Positions 11,801 to 22,854 of a stretch of DNA of 64,000 nt are shown here, piece after piece. Each line of letters begins with the position of its first letter. Position 1 is the stretch's first letter. The DNA lies in contig OZ023206.1 in assembly GCA_963995525.1 (NCBI GenBank), positions 63,460,429-63,524,428 on the forward strand, read 5' to 3'. The translations under genes were made by a program, and so were the position numbers. Source of the stretch: Escarpia spicata (taxonomy: Eukaryota; Annelida; Polychaeta; Sabellida; Siboglinidae). Below the pieces are notes generated by a model that was not told the origin of the DNA, did no database searches, and was given only the letters and a program-made list of their open reading frames with translations.

Positions 11801-14800
11801 TGTACATTTTATGGGAGAAAGGCATCCACATTGTTTCTTAGACATTATTTATCTCCCAAAAAATGAAGTTCCACATAAAAATAGTTTGGCCATGTCTCAT
11901 AGCATTTGTCAGCTGACCAGTTTGCTACAGGCATGTCACATGACCTGCATCATGTGATGCTAGTTAGTTTCTTGTGAATGTGAGGTAAATAATGTATATT
12001 TAAACAAAACAAGTAACCGGAATGTCTAAATATTCAAAAATCCATAGTTTTGTTAATCATATCGGTGTTGTAAATTGTTGGAATAAAATTTAAAAAGTAT
12101 TACTTCTAATGACTTTAGAATAATTTTATGGCATGGCAGTAATTTAGAGTGGCTCTTTGTTTTAGGCAACCGTTACTTTTCAGATATGTAGTGCATGAAA
12201 TGTGTGGTTTTTATAACAACTATACTTTTGTTAAAATCAGCAGGACATACTTTGGTGAACGGATTGAGCAACTTACAAAATGGTGAATAGCCATATGCTA
12301 CGTAGTATAGAGGTGAATAATTTGTGTTGAATTTCCAGTAGTTTTTCTGATGATTTCGCTAGAATGAAAATGTCCACAAACAAGAGTATGTTATAGTGGG
12401 CACTAAACCAGATAGGTTCAACTTTTCACAAAACGTGTCTAAAATGAGTCAACTGACAGAATCAAATTGACAAGAGAGCTTTAAAGTTGGCTTACCTTTT
12501 CCTGAACGATGGAGACGAAGGGTAGAATAAAGAGGACATCTCGCTGTCTACAGAGCAACTCCTTCAACATGAGGATCTCAGCCACCAATGTCTTGCCTCC
12601 ACTCGTTGGCAGCGAGTAAATGAGGTTACGTCGATCTCTGACAGCTGGCAACGTGAGACACTCCTCCTGCCAAGCTGTCAGATAAAGCAACCAACAATGG
12701 ATGCCTGCATGGAAGCCATTCACATCAATCACAGCCATTATTGTCCAGTTTATTTTTTTCAATGACAAACCCATGTCATTTAAGCTATTTATTTAATTAA
12801 TACAGCTGTACTGATCCATTTGATTTGTTTCACTACCAGTTGTGACAATGATAGTCATTAATGTGGACCCTTAGACTTGGAACTGTTAATTAATCTAATG
12901 GCCAGGTGCCCTTCTCTAAATTCCACCAGTCTTACCAGTTGCAATTACCAGTTTTAGCCAGTCATTTGCCAGTCTTCAAGACTGGCAGACTGGTCTCTGG
13001 CTAAGCCCCCGAGTACGTTGCGGTTTGCTTGTCACAATAACAATTTTGTGCATGACCTCCATCAAGCTTTGCCTTTGCCACCAGTGTTGATAACGATACA
13101 ATATATGTGAACTGCATTACTATTGCTGCATGACATCTCACAGATCCAATATTACTGTTGTCATATTAAAAACTTTGCCTTATGGTTTTGTCATAAAAAA
13201 ACACTTTTATGACCAGAATTTCAATAACGTTGGAATATGCGAATGCATCACGTGTTCGGCATCCATTTTTTTATCACTTGACAGAGTTTTTGCTAGGCAA
13301 CAGGTCACATGATGGATGGATCAATGAAAGTGTGTAGAATTGAAAAATCAGTTCAATTTCAATGTTCAAATCAATTCAAGACATCCTCGCAAACCAGGGT
13401 GGTGGTAACTGCACTAACGCCAGCAGATATCATACATAATGCGTGGCAGTTCACTGAATTAGTTGTAGTTTGTCCTAGTTGTTGACTCCACCAATCATGA
13501 CTATAACTGTGAGAAACGCCCAAACTCCATATCAAAGGGCAACTCCAGGAAATCCCAATATATAATTACCTGCGCCAGCATTCACACTGCCAGCGGCAGT
13601 GAACTCTATTACTTGTACTTCCTGAACATTACATGTAACATCAACCATGATTGGCTACAACCCAAGTTGCTGATTACATGTAACATCAATCATGATTGGC
13701 TACAACCCAAGTTGCTCAGCTGTTTACATGTAACATCAACCATGATTGGCTACAACCCAAGTTGCTGATTACATGTAACATCAATCATGATTGGCTACAA
13801 CCCAAGTTGCTCAGCTGTTTACATGTAACATCAACCATGATTGGATACAACCCAAGTTGCTCAGCTCATTACATTTAACATCAACCACAATTGGCTACAA
13901 CCCAAGTTGCTGATTACATGTAACATCAATCATGATTGGCTACAACCCAAGTTGCTCAGCTGATTACATGTAACATCAACCACGATTGGCTACAACCCAA
14001 GTTGCTGATTACATGTAACATCAACCACGATTGGCTACAACCCAAGTTGCTCAGCTGATTGCATGTAACATCAACCACAATTGGCTACAACCCAAGTTGC
14101 TGATTACATGTAACATCAATCATGATTGGCTACAACCCAAGTTGCTCAGCTGATTACATGTAACATCAACCACGATTGGCTACAACCCAAGTTGCTGATT
14201 ACATGTAACATCAATCATGATTGGCTACAACCCAAGTTACTGATTACATGTAACATCAACCACGATTGGCTACAACCCAAGTTGCTGATTACATGTAACA
14301 TCAATCATGATTGGCTACAACCCAAGTTGCTCAGCTGATTACATGTAACATCAATCATGATTGGCTACAACCCAAGTTGCTGATTACATGTAACATCAAC
14401 CATGATTGGCTACAACCCAAGTTGCTCAGCTGTTTACATGTAACATCAACTATGACTGGCTACAACCCAAGTTGCTGATTACATGTAACATCAACCATGA
14501 TTGGCTACAACCCAAGTTGCTCAGCTGATTACATGTAACATCAACTATGACTGGCTACAATCCAAGTTGCTGATTACATGTAACATCAACCATGATTGGC
14601 TACAACCCAAGTTGCTCAGCTGTTTACATGTAACATCAACTATGACTGGCTACAATCCAAGTTGCTGATTACATGTAACATCAACCATGATTGGCTACAA
14701 CCCAAGTTGCTCAGTTGTTTACATGTAACATCAACTATGACTGGCTACAACCCAAGTTGCTGATTACATGTAACATCAACCATGATTGGCTACAACCCAA

Positions 14801-17800
14801 GTTGCTGATTACATGTAACATCAACCATGATTGGCTACAACCCAAGTTGCTGATTACATGTAACATCAACCATGATTGGCTACAACCCAAGTTGCTCAGC
14901 TGTTTACATGTAACATCAACCATGATTGGCTACAACCCAAGTTGCTGATTACATGTAACATCAACCATGATTGGCTACAACCCAAGTTGCTGATTACATG
15001 TAACATCAACCATGATTGGCTACAACCCAAGTTGCTCAGCTGATTACATGTAACATCAACTATGACTGGCTACAACCCAAGTTGCTGATTACATGTAACA
15101 TCAATCATGATTGGCTACAACCCAAGTTGCTGATTACATGTAACATCAATCATGATTGGCTACAACCCAAGTTGCTCAGCTGTTTACATGTTACATCAAC
15201 CATGATTGGCTACAACCCAAGTTGCTGATTACATGTAACATCAATCATGATTGGCTACAACTCAAGTTGCTCAGCTGTTTACATGTAACATCAACCATGA
15301 TTGGCTACAACCCAAGTTGTGATTACATGTAACATCAACCATGATTGGCTACAACCCAAGTTGCTGAATACATGTAACATCAACCATGATTGGCTACAAC
15401 CCAAGTTGCTCAGCTGTTTACATGTAACATCAACCATGATTGGCTACAACCCAAGTTGCTGATTACATGTAACATCAACCATGATTGGCTACAACCCAAG
15501 TTGCTGTTTACATGTTACATCAACCATGATTGGCTACAACCCAAGTTGCTGATTACATGTAACATCAATCATGATTGGCTACAACCCAAGTTGCTCAGCT
15601 GTTTACATGTAACATCAACCATGATTGGCTACAACCCAAGTTGCTGATTACATGTAACATCAATCATGATTGGCTACAACCCAAGTTGCTCAGCTGTTTA
15701 CATGTAACATCAACCATGATTGGCTACAACCCAAGTTGCTGATTACATGTAACATCAACCATGATTGGCTACAACCCAAGTTGCTCAGCTCATTACATGT
15801 AACATCAACCACAATTGGCTATAACCCAAGTTGCTGATTACATGTAACATCAATCATGATTGGCTACAACCCAAGTTGCTCAGCTGATTACATGTAACAT
15901 CAACCACGATTGGCTACAACCCAAGTTGCTCAGCTGATTACATGTAACATCAACCACGATTGGCTACAACCCAAGTTGCTCAGCTGATTACATGTAACAT
16001 CAACCACAATTGGCTACAACCCAAGTTGCTGATTACATGTAACATCAATCATGATTGACTACAACCCAAGTTGCTCAGCTGATTACATGTAACATCAACC
16101 ACGATTGGCTACAACCCAAGTTGCTGATTACATGTAACATCAATCATGATTGGCTACAACCCAAGTTGCTGATTACATGTAACATCAACCACGATTGGCT
16201 ACAACCCAAGTTGCTGATTACATGTAACATCAATCATGATTGGCTACAACCCAAGTTGCTCAGCTGATTACATGTAACATCAATCATGATTGGCTACAAC
16301 CCAAGTTGCTCAGCTGATTACATGTAACATCAATCATGATTGGCTACAACCCAAGTTGCTCAGCTGATTACATGTAACATCAATCATGATTGGCTACAAC
16401 CCAAGTTGCTCAGCTGATTACATGTAACATCAATCATGATTGGCTACAACCCAAGTTGCTCAGCTGTTTACATGTAACATCAACTATGACTGGCTACAAC
16501 CCAAGTTGCTGATTACATGTAACATCAACCATGATTGGCTACAACCCAAGTTGCTCAGCTGATTACATGTAACATCAACTATGACTGGCTACAACCCAAG
16601 TTGCTGATTACATGTAACATCAACCATGATTGGCTACAACCCAAGTTGCTCAGCTGTTTACATGTAACATCAACTATGACTGGCTACAACCCAAGTTGCT
16701 GATTACATGTAACATCAATCATGATTGGCTACAACCCAAGTTGCTCAGCTGTTTACATGTAACATCAACCATGATTGGCTACAACCCAAGTTGCTGTTTA
16801 CATGTAACATCAACCATGATTGGCTACAACCCAAGTTGCTGATTACATGTAACATCAACCATGATTGGCTACAACCCAAGTTGCTCAGCTGATTACATGT
16901 AACATCAACTATGACTGGCTACAACCCAAGTTGCTGATTACATGTAACATCAATCATGATTGGCTACAACCCAAGTTGCTGATTACATGTAACATCAATC
17001 ATGATTGGCTACAACCCAAGTTGCTCAGCTGTTTACATGTAACATCAACCATGATTGGCTACAACCCAAGTTGCTGATTACATGTAACATCAATCATGAT
17101 TGGCTACAACCCAAGTTGCTCAGCTGTTTACATGTAACATCAACCATGATTGGCTACAACCCAAGTTGCTCAGCTGTTTACATGTAACATCAACCATGAT
17201 TGGATACAACCCAAGTTGCTCAGCTCATTACATTTAACATCAACCACAATTGGCTACAACCCAAGTTGCTGATTACATGTAACATCAATCATGATTGGCT
17301 ACAACCCAAGTTGCTCAGCTGATTACATGTAACATCAACCACGATTGGCTACAACCCAAGTTGCTCAGCTGATTACATGTAACATCAACCACAATTGGCT
17401 ACAACCCAAGTTGCTGATTACATGTAACATCAATCATGATTGGCTACAACCCAAGTTGCTCAGCTGATTACATGTAACATCAACCACGATTGGCTACAAC
17501 CCAAGTTGCTGATTACATGTAACATCAATCATGATTGGCTACAACCCAAGTTGCTGATTACATGTAACATCAACCACGATTGGCTACAACCCAAGTTGCT
17601 GATTACATGTAACATCAATCATGATTGGCTACAACCCAAGTTGCTCAGCTGATTACATGTAACATCAATCATGATTGGCTACAACCCAAGTTGCTCAGCT
17701 GATTACATGTAACATCAACCATGATTGGCTACAACCCAAGTTGCTCAGCTGATTACATGTAACATCAATCATGATTGGCTACAACCCAAGTTGCTCAGCT

Positions 17801-20607
17801 GATTACATGTAACATCAATCATGATTGGCTACAACCCAAGTTGCTCAGCTGATTACATGTAACATCAACTATGACTGGCTACAACCCAAGTTGCTGATTA
17901 CATGTAACATCAACCATGATTGGCTACAACTCAATTTGCTGATTCTGCAATGGCAATGAGATGATGGCTAATGGGCTCAGTTTAACTATAAACAGTGTTT
18001 TTACTAGTATCATGCAATCTGCCAGGGGATATTAAGACTGATGAAATCATCAGCGCCCCCGATGCACAAGTGTACTTCAAGAGTTTAAAAATGAACCCCA
18101 GTACTGCAGTATAGTGGACAAACAATACTCCAGTAATCTGGAAACATTAGCATCCAAACGCAAATATACCCCATTATGTGCATGATTTGTTTATTCGAAA
18201 AATGGTTTGATCCAGCCACATACACTGGACTTGGAGCCCGGGGACTAATGTGTGTTTGAACTAATGAGGTCCTGTGCATGTGCACTGTACACTTCTGTTA
18301 ATGCTGAACCATCTTTAGATACATATACCTGCCAACACTCCCAGAATTTCCGGGAGTCTACTGGATTTTGGGTGTATCTGCTGGAATACTGCAACAGCCC
18401 CCCCCCCCCCATCTTCAAGACAGCGCGGCACCACAGCAGACATGATAAACCGCTGAAGTTCTGGCAAAAAATCTCCAACAGCACACCCATCTTCCGATGT
18501 CAAGATCCAAGACAGCGCATCAGGACGGCGCAACAAGGGAAGTATGCTGAACCACTGAAGAATCTCCCGGAATTCAAAAACAAAAGTTGGCAGGTATAGA
18601 TATAGTAAACCCCTGTATATGTTAATTAATGCTGAGCTATCTTTAGCAGTTTAGATACAGTTTTAACCGTAACAGAGAAAATTTGAAGTTAATCAGCATA
18701 GTAATGAAAGAACGAATACGCACCATAGAGTTTGGTGATGCCTCGTTGTGTGTCAAACAGTTGCTGGACTACAGCTGGCAGTCCGTAGAATGGACCCATG
18801 TTGTCACAAGCCATGCTCTCAGTGAGGGCTGTAGTCACAAGATTCTCTCGCAGTCGCTGTGCTCGCGTAGTCTGTGGGGTACTACAGCGAGCATTCTGCA
18901 GTAGTGTCCTCTTCAGGCGGCCGCAGATACCTGTAGTCGCGGGTCGCGTTGAGGTAGTTTGTCTGCAGTTCGGTGTAACACTGCTTTTTGGCGTGGATGC
19001 TCTGTTAATGTGGTTGTTGTCAAAGTCAGCACATGTTTGCCCACAATCCTGCGCATTGAGTTCTGTCAGATGTGGAGAAAAATGTCTTGCATCGCAACAG
19101 TCCCAGGCATCTGCACTCTGATCTGTATATTTACATTCACGGCCAGAATTGTGTGGTTTTGATAGCGATGTCGGTTTCACCAAACCTGCACCAGTAATGT
19201 CATTGTCATTCGAGTGACACAAAACAATTGACAGTTCATTATTTGCATTTTCCTGTTGTGGCCAACATATTTTTATTGCACGATTTGGTTCAGTGACGTT
19301 TCTTACATCACATATTCGATACTCTGCAGAGACAGTGGTGTCAGAAGATTGACCCTCAAATATGTCGCTCGAGTTATCAAATAACTCGCTGTCACTCAAT
19401 ATATCATGGTGTTCGTTCACCAACAATGACCTCTTTGTAGCACTGCAAGAATCCGTTGATATATTTGGTACTAGTGCTGCCTCCTGTGAGAAGTGCTCAT
19501 GTTCTATGGATGCAATGTCAATGTCTGCCAGGAAGAAGTCAGTGTCCGAAGAGTTCAGGGCCCAAAACCCAGCTGACTCTTTGGCTGGCTGAATGTAAGG
19601 GAACACTGTTAACAATAACATCCATATTGTAGCAGAAACAATTTAACTGCCAAATGTTGCCAAATGTGAGTGTTGAATGTGAACATGAACATTCGACAAG
19701 GCAAGTGTGGATTATTCACATTGTCAGAATGTGCTTGAATAATTACACATTTTCAAAACAAATTGCAAAATACTATCATGTATTATTTATATCTGAATGC
19801 CTGTACACCCCCATTGATATCACAAATTTATTTCATCTGAAAAAATTATCAAAACACACTAACATCACCAAGCCCATTACATATTTATTTATTAATCAAA
19901 TACAAATTTTAAAACATTAAAATTGAGCATTGACCCAGCTATAACTGAAATGCTATAATTATAACTGCTTTGACAGGAGTGTAATTGTAAAATAGTAGTA
20001 ATCAATTCAATTCTGTGTAACTGGATCCAGCACTTTGCCCCAGGACATTGTCAACCATTACAATTATTTAATCTTGTTGACATATCCAGGATGTTATTTA
20101 GCTTGTATAGCCTCTTGTCTGCATACCATGCAGACAGAGGCTCTTGTCTGCATACCATGCAGACAAAAGGCTCTTGTCTGCATACCATGCAGACAGAGGC
20201 TCTTGTCTGCATACCATGCAGACAAAAGGCTCCTGTCTGCATACCATGCAGACAAAGACCTGTAAAAGTTAAACAACATCAGATTTATCAAAAAGAAATT
20301 GTCTGATAAAAAATGAACTATGCTGAAGAATGTTCATTAATCTAATATTTAATGTAACAATTGCCTGGTTGTGTGTTGCCTGGTCAGATAGACAGCTGGG
20401 TGCTGGCGGTTGTGTTTTCTTCACATTCTCGCTGATGGCTTGACGCGTAACGACGGTGGGAGTTTGAACACCCAGCGCGTTGGCAGGTGGCACTGTTGTC
20501 TTCCTCGTAGTTCTGCCACTTCGACTTTTCTTTTTTGCTGATGAGACTTTCCGTAATGATGTCGTATGACAGTCATCCATTACTGGGCTTTCCATGGAGA
20601 CAACATC
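5713..20607 (-). CDS. HELQ: HELQ, DNA repair helicase (5' and middle exons; 3' end not in window)
   Basis: HELQ is a nuclear superfamily 2, 3'-5' DNA helicase of the Ski2-like group, related to the POLQ helicase domain. It acts with RAD51 paralogues in crosslink and double-strand break repair. Eight exons fit in order with compatible phases: 20607-20380 (probable), 19588-18724, 12674-12496, 11761-11564, 11420-11345, 10717-10620, 6572-6465 and 5858-5713. The exons show an unstructured N terminus, GPFYGLP, the Walker A motif [13 protein letters not shown] split by an intron, GMSATL, DFRP, DPDHV and YSCLVFC followed by NCENVA. All internal splice sites have GT and AG, with a possible GC donor on the first exon. 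No frame break is seen, so the gene looks functional. The rest of the helicase core and the C-terminal domains should lie left of base 1; otherwise the gene is truncated. Confidence 0.93.
5859..6464. other. HELQ intron
   Basis: Short AT-rich intron between two HELQ exons. No other feature seen. Confidence 0.6.
6465..6572 (-). CDS. HELQ: HELQ exon (linker after motif III)
   Basis: The exon is 108 bp and starts and ends in phase 0. It follows CATAG and encodes [16 protein letters not shown] plus a variable tail, ending TTTCAG|GTTAG. It joins FRP of the previous exon to the V that is typical of HELQ. Confidence 0.88.
6943..7717. mobile_element. Probable MITE with CAGACATGGGG termini
   Basis: Both ends carry the same inverted terminal sequence: CAGACATGGGGTCAAAT on the left and the complement of CAGACATGGGGGTCAAAT on the right. 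The ends are rich in AAATGCAAAT-type words. The termini look hAT-like, but I could not see an 8-bp target duplication. It lies in a HELQ intron. The inner sequence has no transposase. Confidence 0.6.
7793..8290 (+). mobile_element. 5'-truncated LINE 3' end
   Basis: The first 318 bp encode a LINE reverse-transcriptase C-terminal tail: [20 protein letters not shown], then [16 protein letters not shown] and IFN. It is followed by an untranslated region ending in ATAAAGTTATATTGTAATG-type repeats, a usual LINE 3' tail. It is inserted in the HELQ intron in the opposite orientation to the gene. Confidence 0.6.
8291..9338. other. HELQ intron, no gene seen
   Basis: AT-rich intronic DNA without coding pattern. 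Confidence 0.5.
9339..9690. repeat. Diverged tandem duplication, about 190-bp unit
   Basis: Two diverged copies lie head to tail. Copy 1 near 9339 starts CGAAGCCGTTCTAAGCATTG and copy 2 near 9528 starts CGAAGCCGTGCTGAGCATCG. Both continue through AAATCAAA..CAATTTT-like and CACACTAG..TACTTTTGT words. Confidence 0.6.
9691..10328. other. HELQ intron, no gene seen
   Basis: No coding, RNA or repeat pattern was found. Confidence 0.5.
10329..10555. mobile_element. MITE with CAGAATGTC..GTCCAAT inverted ends
   Basis: The left end CAGAATGTCGATGTCCAATA matches the reverse complement of the right end, CAGAATGTCAGTGTCCAATG, and both arms continue to ATTACTTTC/AATACTTTC. The element is about 227 bp. It ends 64 bp downstream of the donor of the HELQ exon 10717-10620. 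A half copy of the same family is at about 21080-21145. Confidence 0.7.
10620..10717 (-). CDS. HELQ: HELQ exon with motif III
   Basis: The acceptor ATCTTTGCAG precedes CTGCCACC. The exon encodes [20 protein letters not shown] and NDFRP and ends at CCA|GTAAGT. It starts with two bases completing a split codon, which fits the phase of the preceding 76-bp exon. Confidence 0.92.
10718..11344. other. HELQ intron
   Basis: AT-rich. Near 10995-11165 there are words such as AACCTCCCTATTAAGG and several GGTGACC-like repeats that may be an old DNA transposon; not resolved. Confidence 0.4.
11345..11420 (-). CDS. HELQ: HELQ 76-bp exon completing the DELH box
   Basis: Minus-strand sequence TATCTTCAG|CTGCACATGC to CCAGCG|GTAGGT encodes [20 protein letters not shown] and VMHAS plus one base. 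The preceding exon ends VVVDE, so the DEAD/H-box aspartate and glutamate are in one exon and LH in this one. Homology of LHM.GEG..RGA.LE to HELQ and the exact phase fit support it, although it is too short to stand out as an ORF. Confidence 0.92.
11564..11761 (-). CDS. HELQ: HELQ exon (motif Ia to DE box)
   Basis: The acceptor AACTTTAG precedes GTACGGGGAC and the donor is GATGAG|GTGAGC, giving 198 bp in phase 0. It encodes [39 protein letters not shown] and [11 protein letters not shown], all characteristic of HELQ. Confidence 0.93.
11762..12495. other. HELQ intron
   Basis: AT-rich intron, nothing further seen. Confidence 0.6.
12496..12674 (-). CDS. HELQ: HELQ exon with Walker A
   Basis: The acceptor TTTATCTGACAG precedes CTTGGCAGG and the donor is GAAAAG|GTAAGC. 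The exon is 179 bp. It encodes [28 protein letters not shown] (Walker A, ATP binding) and [13 protein letters not shown]. The two leading bases complete the codon split with the exon that ends at 18724. Confidence 0.95.
12675..13620. other. HELQ intron left of the minisatellite
   Basis: No gene seen. A 10-bp perfect hairpin, TGCCAGTCTT and its complement around a single C, lies at 12967-12987 within a CCAGT-rich stretch. Confidence 0.5.
13621..17938. repeat. 45/50-bp minisatellite, about 90 copies, in a HELQ intron
   Basis: A 4.3-kb array of a 45-base unit (core CATGATTGGCTACAACCCAA, then GTTGCTGATTACATGTAACA), alternating with 50-base units that carry an extra TCAGC, which creates CAGCTG. 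Units vary mostly at CAACCATGATT, CAATCATGATT, CAACCACGATT and CAACTATGACT. Blocks repeat at a higher level: the TGGATACAACCC..CTCATTACATTTAACA block near 13.84 kb recurs near 17.20 kb, and a close relative is at 15.79 kb. Each unit carries an inverted CCAAT box (ATTGG). It lies in the intron between HELQ exons 18724 and 12674. Confidence 0.98.
17939..18325. other. HELQ intron
   Basis: No gene seen. A diverged copy of the left flank of the MITE (GTTAATGCTGAACCATCTTT, 18296-18320) reappears right of it near 18622-18660. Confidence 0.4.
18326..18597. mobile_element. MITE with TACCTGCCAAC ends
   Basis: The left end TACCTGCCAACACTCCCAGA and the right end complement TACCTGCCAACTTTTG are inverted, and both are followed by CCGGGAG-containing sequence. 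The flanking TA suggests a mariner-like target. It is 272 bp with a C-run in the middle and lies in a HELQ intron 127 bp from the exon donor. Confidence 0.65.
18724..19588 (-). CDS. HELQ: HELQ large N-terminal exon
   Basis: The acceptor CTTACATTCAG precedes CCAGCCAAAG and the donor is CTATG|GTGCGTA. It is 865 bp long, or 288 codons plus one base. Most of it is polar, low-complexity sequence, as in the disordered HELQ N terminus. The last part is diagnostic: [20 protein letters not shown], then ITKLY, which splices into AWQEECLTL. Confidence 0.9.
19625..20106. other. HELQ intron
   Basis: AT-rich, no gene or repeat seen. Confidence 0.5.
20107..20262. repeat. Palindromic minisatellite, about 5 copies of about 30 bp
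   Basis: Each unit contains the palindrome GTCTGCATACCATGCAGAC with spacer AAAAGGCTCTT or AGAGGCTCTT. Every unit can form an 8-bp stem with a 3-base loop, so the array can form a row of hairpins. It sits in the first visible HELQ intron. Confidence 0.9.
20380..20607 (-). CDS. HELQ: Probable first coding exon of HELQ
   Basis: The frame starts at an ATG at 20595 (MESPVMDDC..) or at the second Met, and is rich in Lys, Arg, Ser and Thr, like the start of vertebrate HELQ. It follows the acceptor-like ACACTGTAG at 20608, so it could instead be an internal exon. No good GT donor exists in frame. Two CAG|GCAA sites (after 20380 and after 20365) both leave phase 0, as the next exon requires, which would make a GC-AG intron. 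Assignment rests on position, strand, phase and composition. Confidence 0.55.
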
Positions 20608-21079
20608 CTACAGTGTAACATGCATATAATATATATTCATGTTATATATATCTATTAATATATAATTACTCAGTTACTGCCAGCAATTAGACGAGTTAGA
20701 CATTGCTTTTATAGACATTTCATCTATACAATAACTTGGTTTCACTATTAATGATTAGCATCTGTGATACATGTAACTCGTTGATAGTCTCGTTCTTATC
20801 AAGGCCCTTAGTGTTGATTAGCTTATATAAAACAATTCCTGGTTTTTTATCAGAAGTTTGTCAAACAGTAAATTAGGGGAGCACTATACCCGCCGAACAT
20901 GTGCTGATTGGTTTTCACTGGTTGATATAAGTGTCAACTGTAAAAACATAGTATACATAAATGCGATTCAGGCAGTTTACCGGCAGCATCGACTACGTGT
21001 CAAAGCCGCGCTATATCTGGCGCCATGGTAGAGCTATGCTCAACAGCTCAGCCAGCTAGGGGATCTTGACATACGTAAG
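20608..21079. other. Upstream of HELQ, no gene seen
   Basis: Contains TATA-rich stretches (20.62-20.67 kb). No core promoter could be decided. Confidence 0.4.
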
Positions 21080-21145
21080 GGATCACCTCAGAACTTTGAT
21101 GTCCAATACCAAACGTAATTACTTTCATCTGGCCCCCCCCCCAAC
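21080..21145. repeat. Half copy of the 10329-10555 MITE family
   Basis: TCAGAACTTTGATGTCCAAT, then ATTACTTTCATCTGGCC and a C-run, match one arm of the MITE at 10.3-10.6 kb. The other arm was not found. Confidence 0.5.
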
Positions 21146-21256
21146 CAAACGAATGTTTGTAAACACCGATAAGGTAATATCGATACTGTAACATTATCGG
21201 TCTATCTTCGTCGATTCACTCTATCATTTGCCAATGTGCATTCAATTTGAATAAGA

Positions 21257-21690
21257 TTCGAGTCACTTTTGATGAGCCAAAAAATGTAGGTTCACAAAGT
21301 GTTTTCTACCATTTCTCCTGTGTAACTTGCGTTTGTTCCGTACGTACTGGCCCACGTGATCCGCTTAATTTCATCGTGCGATTTGCTAGGAATTATATCT
21401 GAACTTTAATAAATAAATAAATAAAAGTACTTATATAGCGCTCAATCAATTAAAATTGCCCTCGGGCGCTTTACATACATGCACACGTATATAATAGTAT
21501 ATTACATAAAAAGAAATGCTAATTAAGAAATAAATATGTAAAAAATATAACATTAACTTAAATATAGTTACTAAAAAAGAGAGATCATTAAAAAAGCGTT
21601 TACATAAATTAAGACATTTATAAAAACTACTAGAAATACATTCATTTATACAAGAAGAAGATTCGAGTCACTTTTGATGAGCCAAAAAAT
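21257..21690. repeat. Direct repeat pair flanking a SINE-like segment
   Basis: GATTCGAGTCACTTTTGATG with its following GAGCCAAAAAAT occurs at about 21261 and again at about 21660. Between them lies a segment beginning AATAAATAAATAAA and AAGTACTTATATAGCGCTCA, with GGGCGCTTTACATAC, words that are common in a dispersed repeat of marine invertebrates. The direct repeats, over 30 bp, are longer than a normal target duplication. Confidence 0.6.
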
Positions 21691-22079
21691 TTACTTTGGG
21701 TTTTATTTGGATACCACCTTGCATATAAGTGACTAGAGACTGTAATTATTGAACTTGTGCATCTGGACCTTCAACCAATTACAGTATACCGGTGACTTCT
21801 CATACTGCATTGATACTGCATTCGTGCAATCAGTGAACAATGCTGGTGGCCGTAGAGATTTGACGCACCCTCCAAACACTGGAACCTCAACCAGCCATGC
21901 CATCTCCAATAAACCAGGTAGCCGACCGCTGTACATGCATGCAGTCGTCACATCACACCTGACTGACTGCGTGCCTGTTCAACAAGTCACGGTCTGCATC
22001 ACTTCAGGACAGTGAGAGCAAATCTTTTGACGAAATACAAAAATCACTAACATTCCTGTGTGAATCGTTTAACGATATA

Positions 22080-22710
22080 AAAAACAAAATACGTCCACAG
22101 ACCGTCACATCTCGGAACTAATGGCCATCATTAAAGACAAAGATGCGAGAATCAACCAACTCAAATTTTAAATCAATGATCTAGAACAAAATTCCAAAAA
22201 GAAGAATCTTATCGTGACAGGATTAAACTTGCATACATATGCCAGCACAGTGACAAATGTCACGACTACCCGGCAATGACATTCCTACAACAACGACAGT
22301 GAAATGATGACGGCAAACTTGATGACATTTGCCAAAAGAAAAACTGGGCACAACTCTCGAGCCATACGACATCACGGCCATACATGATCCGACACCGAGA
22401 TAGGATAGAACTCAACCAGTCATCGTGCAGCTACTGTCTGCGGAGATGAAGGCAGCGCTAATGGGCAAGTGAGGTTCACTGAGAAGTCGTCTGTGTATGT
22501 AAACGATCACCTAACATCATTAAACAGTGAGCTGTTTCGCCATGCGAAACATTTGAAACACGAAACGAAGATACATGCAGCCTGGATCATGAACTGTTGC
22601 AGCTTTATAAGGCGTTGTGAAGATGATCCTAAAAATCGTAAGATGCAGATCAGACAAACGTCCGATCTTGTGAGGTTGTCGTTGTGAACATTATAAAGAC
22701 AATACACCTC
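22080..22710 (+). mobile_element. LINE ORF1 relic
   Basis: Frames with stops encode KDKDARINQLKF, then NDLEQNSKKKNLIVTGLN, and later VYVNDHLTSLNSELFRHAKH. This matches the coiled-coil plus RNA-binding ORF1 of Jockey/CR1-group LINEs. It is followed directly by an endonuclease frame, so it is the 5' half of one element. Confidence 0.65.
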
Positions 22711-22854
22711 TATAAAGGTAAACCATATAAACTACATAGCAATGATGGATGATCAGGTACCTACTGATCATGTATTGCTACCATTTGTTAATATTTCTGA
22801 TGACGAATTCTACGGTATGGAGATGCTATAGATAATGAACCAAATTGTGATGCA

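Noticed and set aside
13621..17938. CRISPR-like array
   Set aside because: Repeats are head to tail with no unique spacers, in an animal intron. It is a minisatellite, and the many short 'proteins' in it come from the 15-codon unit.
20107..20262. CRISPR array with palindromic repeats
   Set aside because: Spacers are the same short AAAAGGCTC/AGAGGCTC words, not unique, and there are no cas genes.
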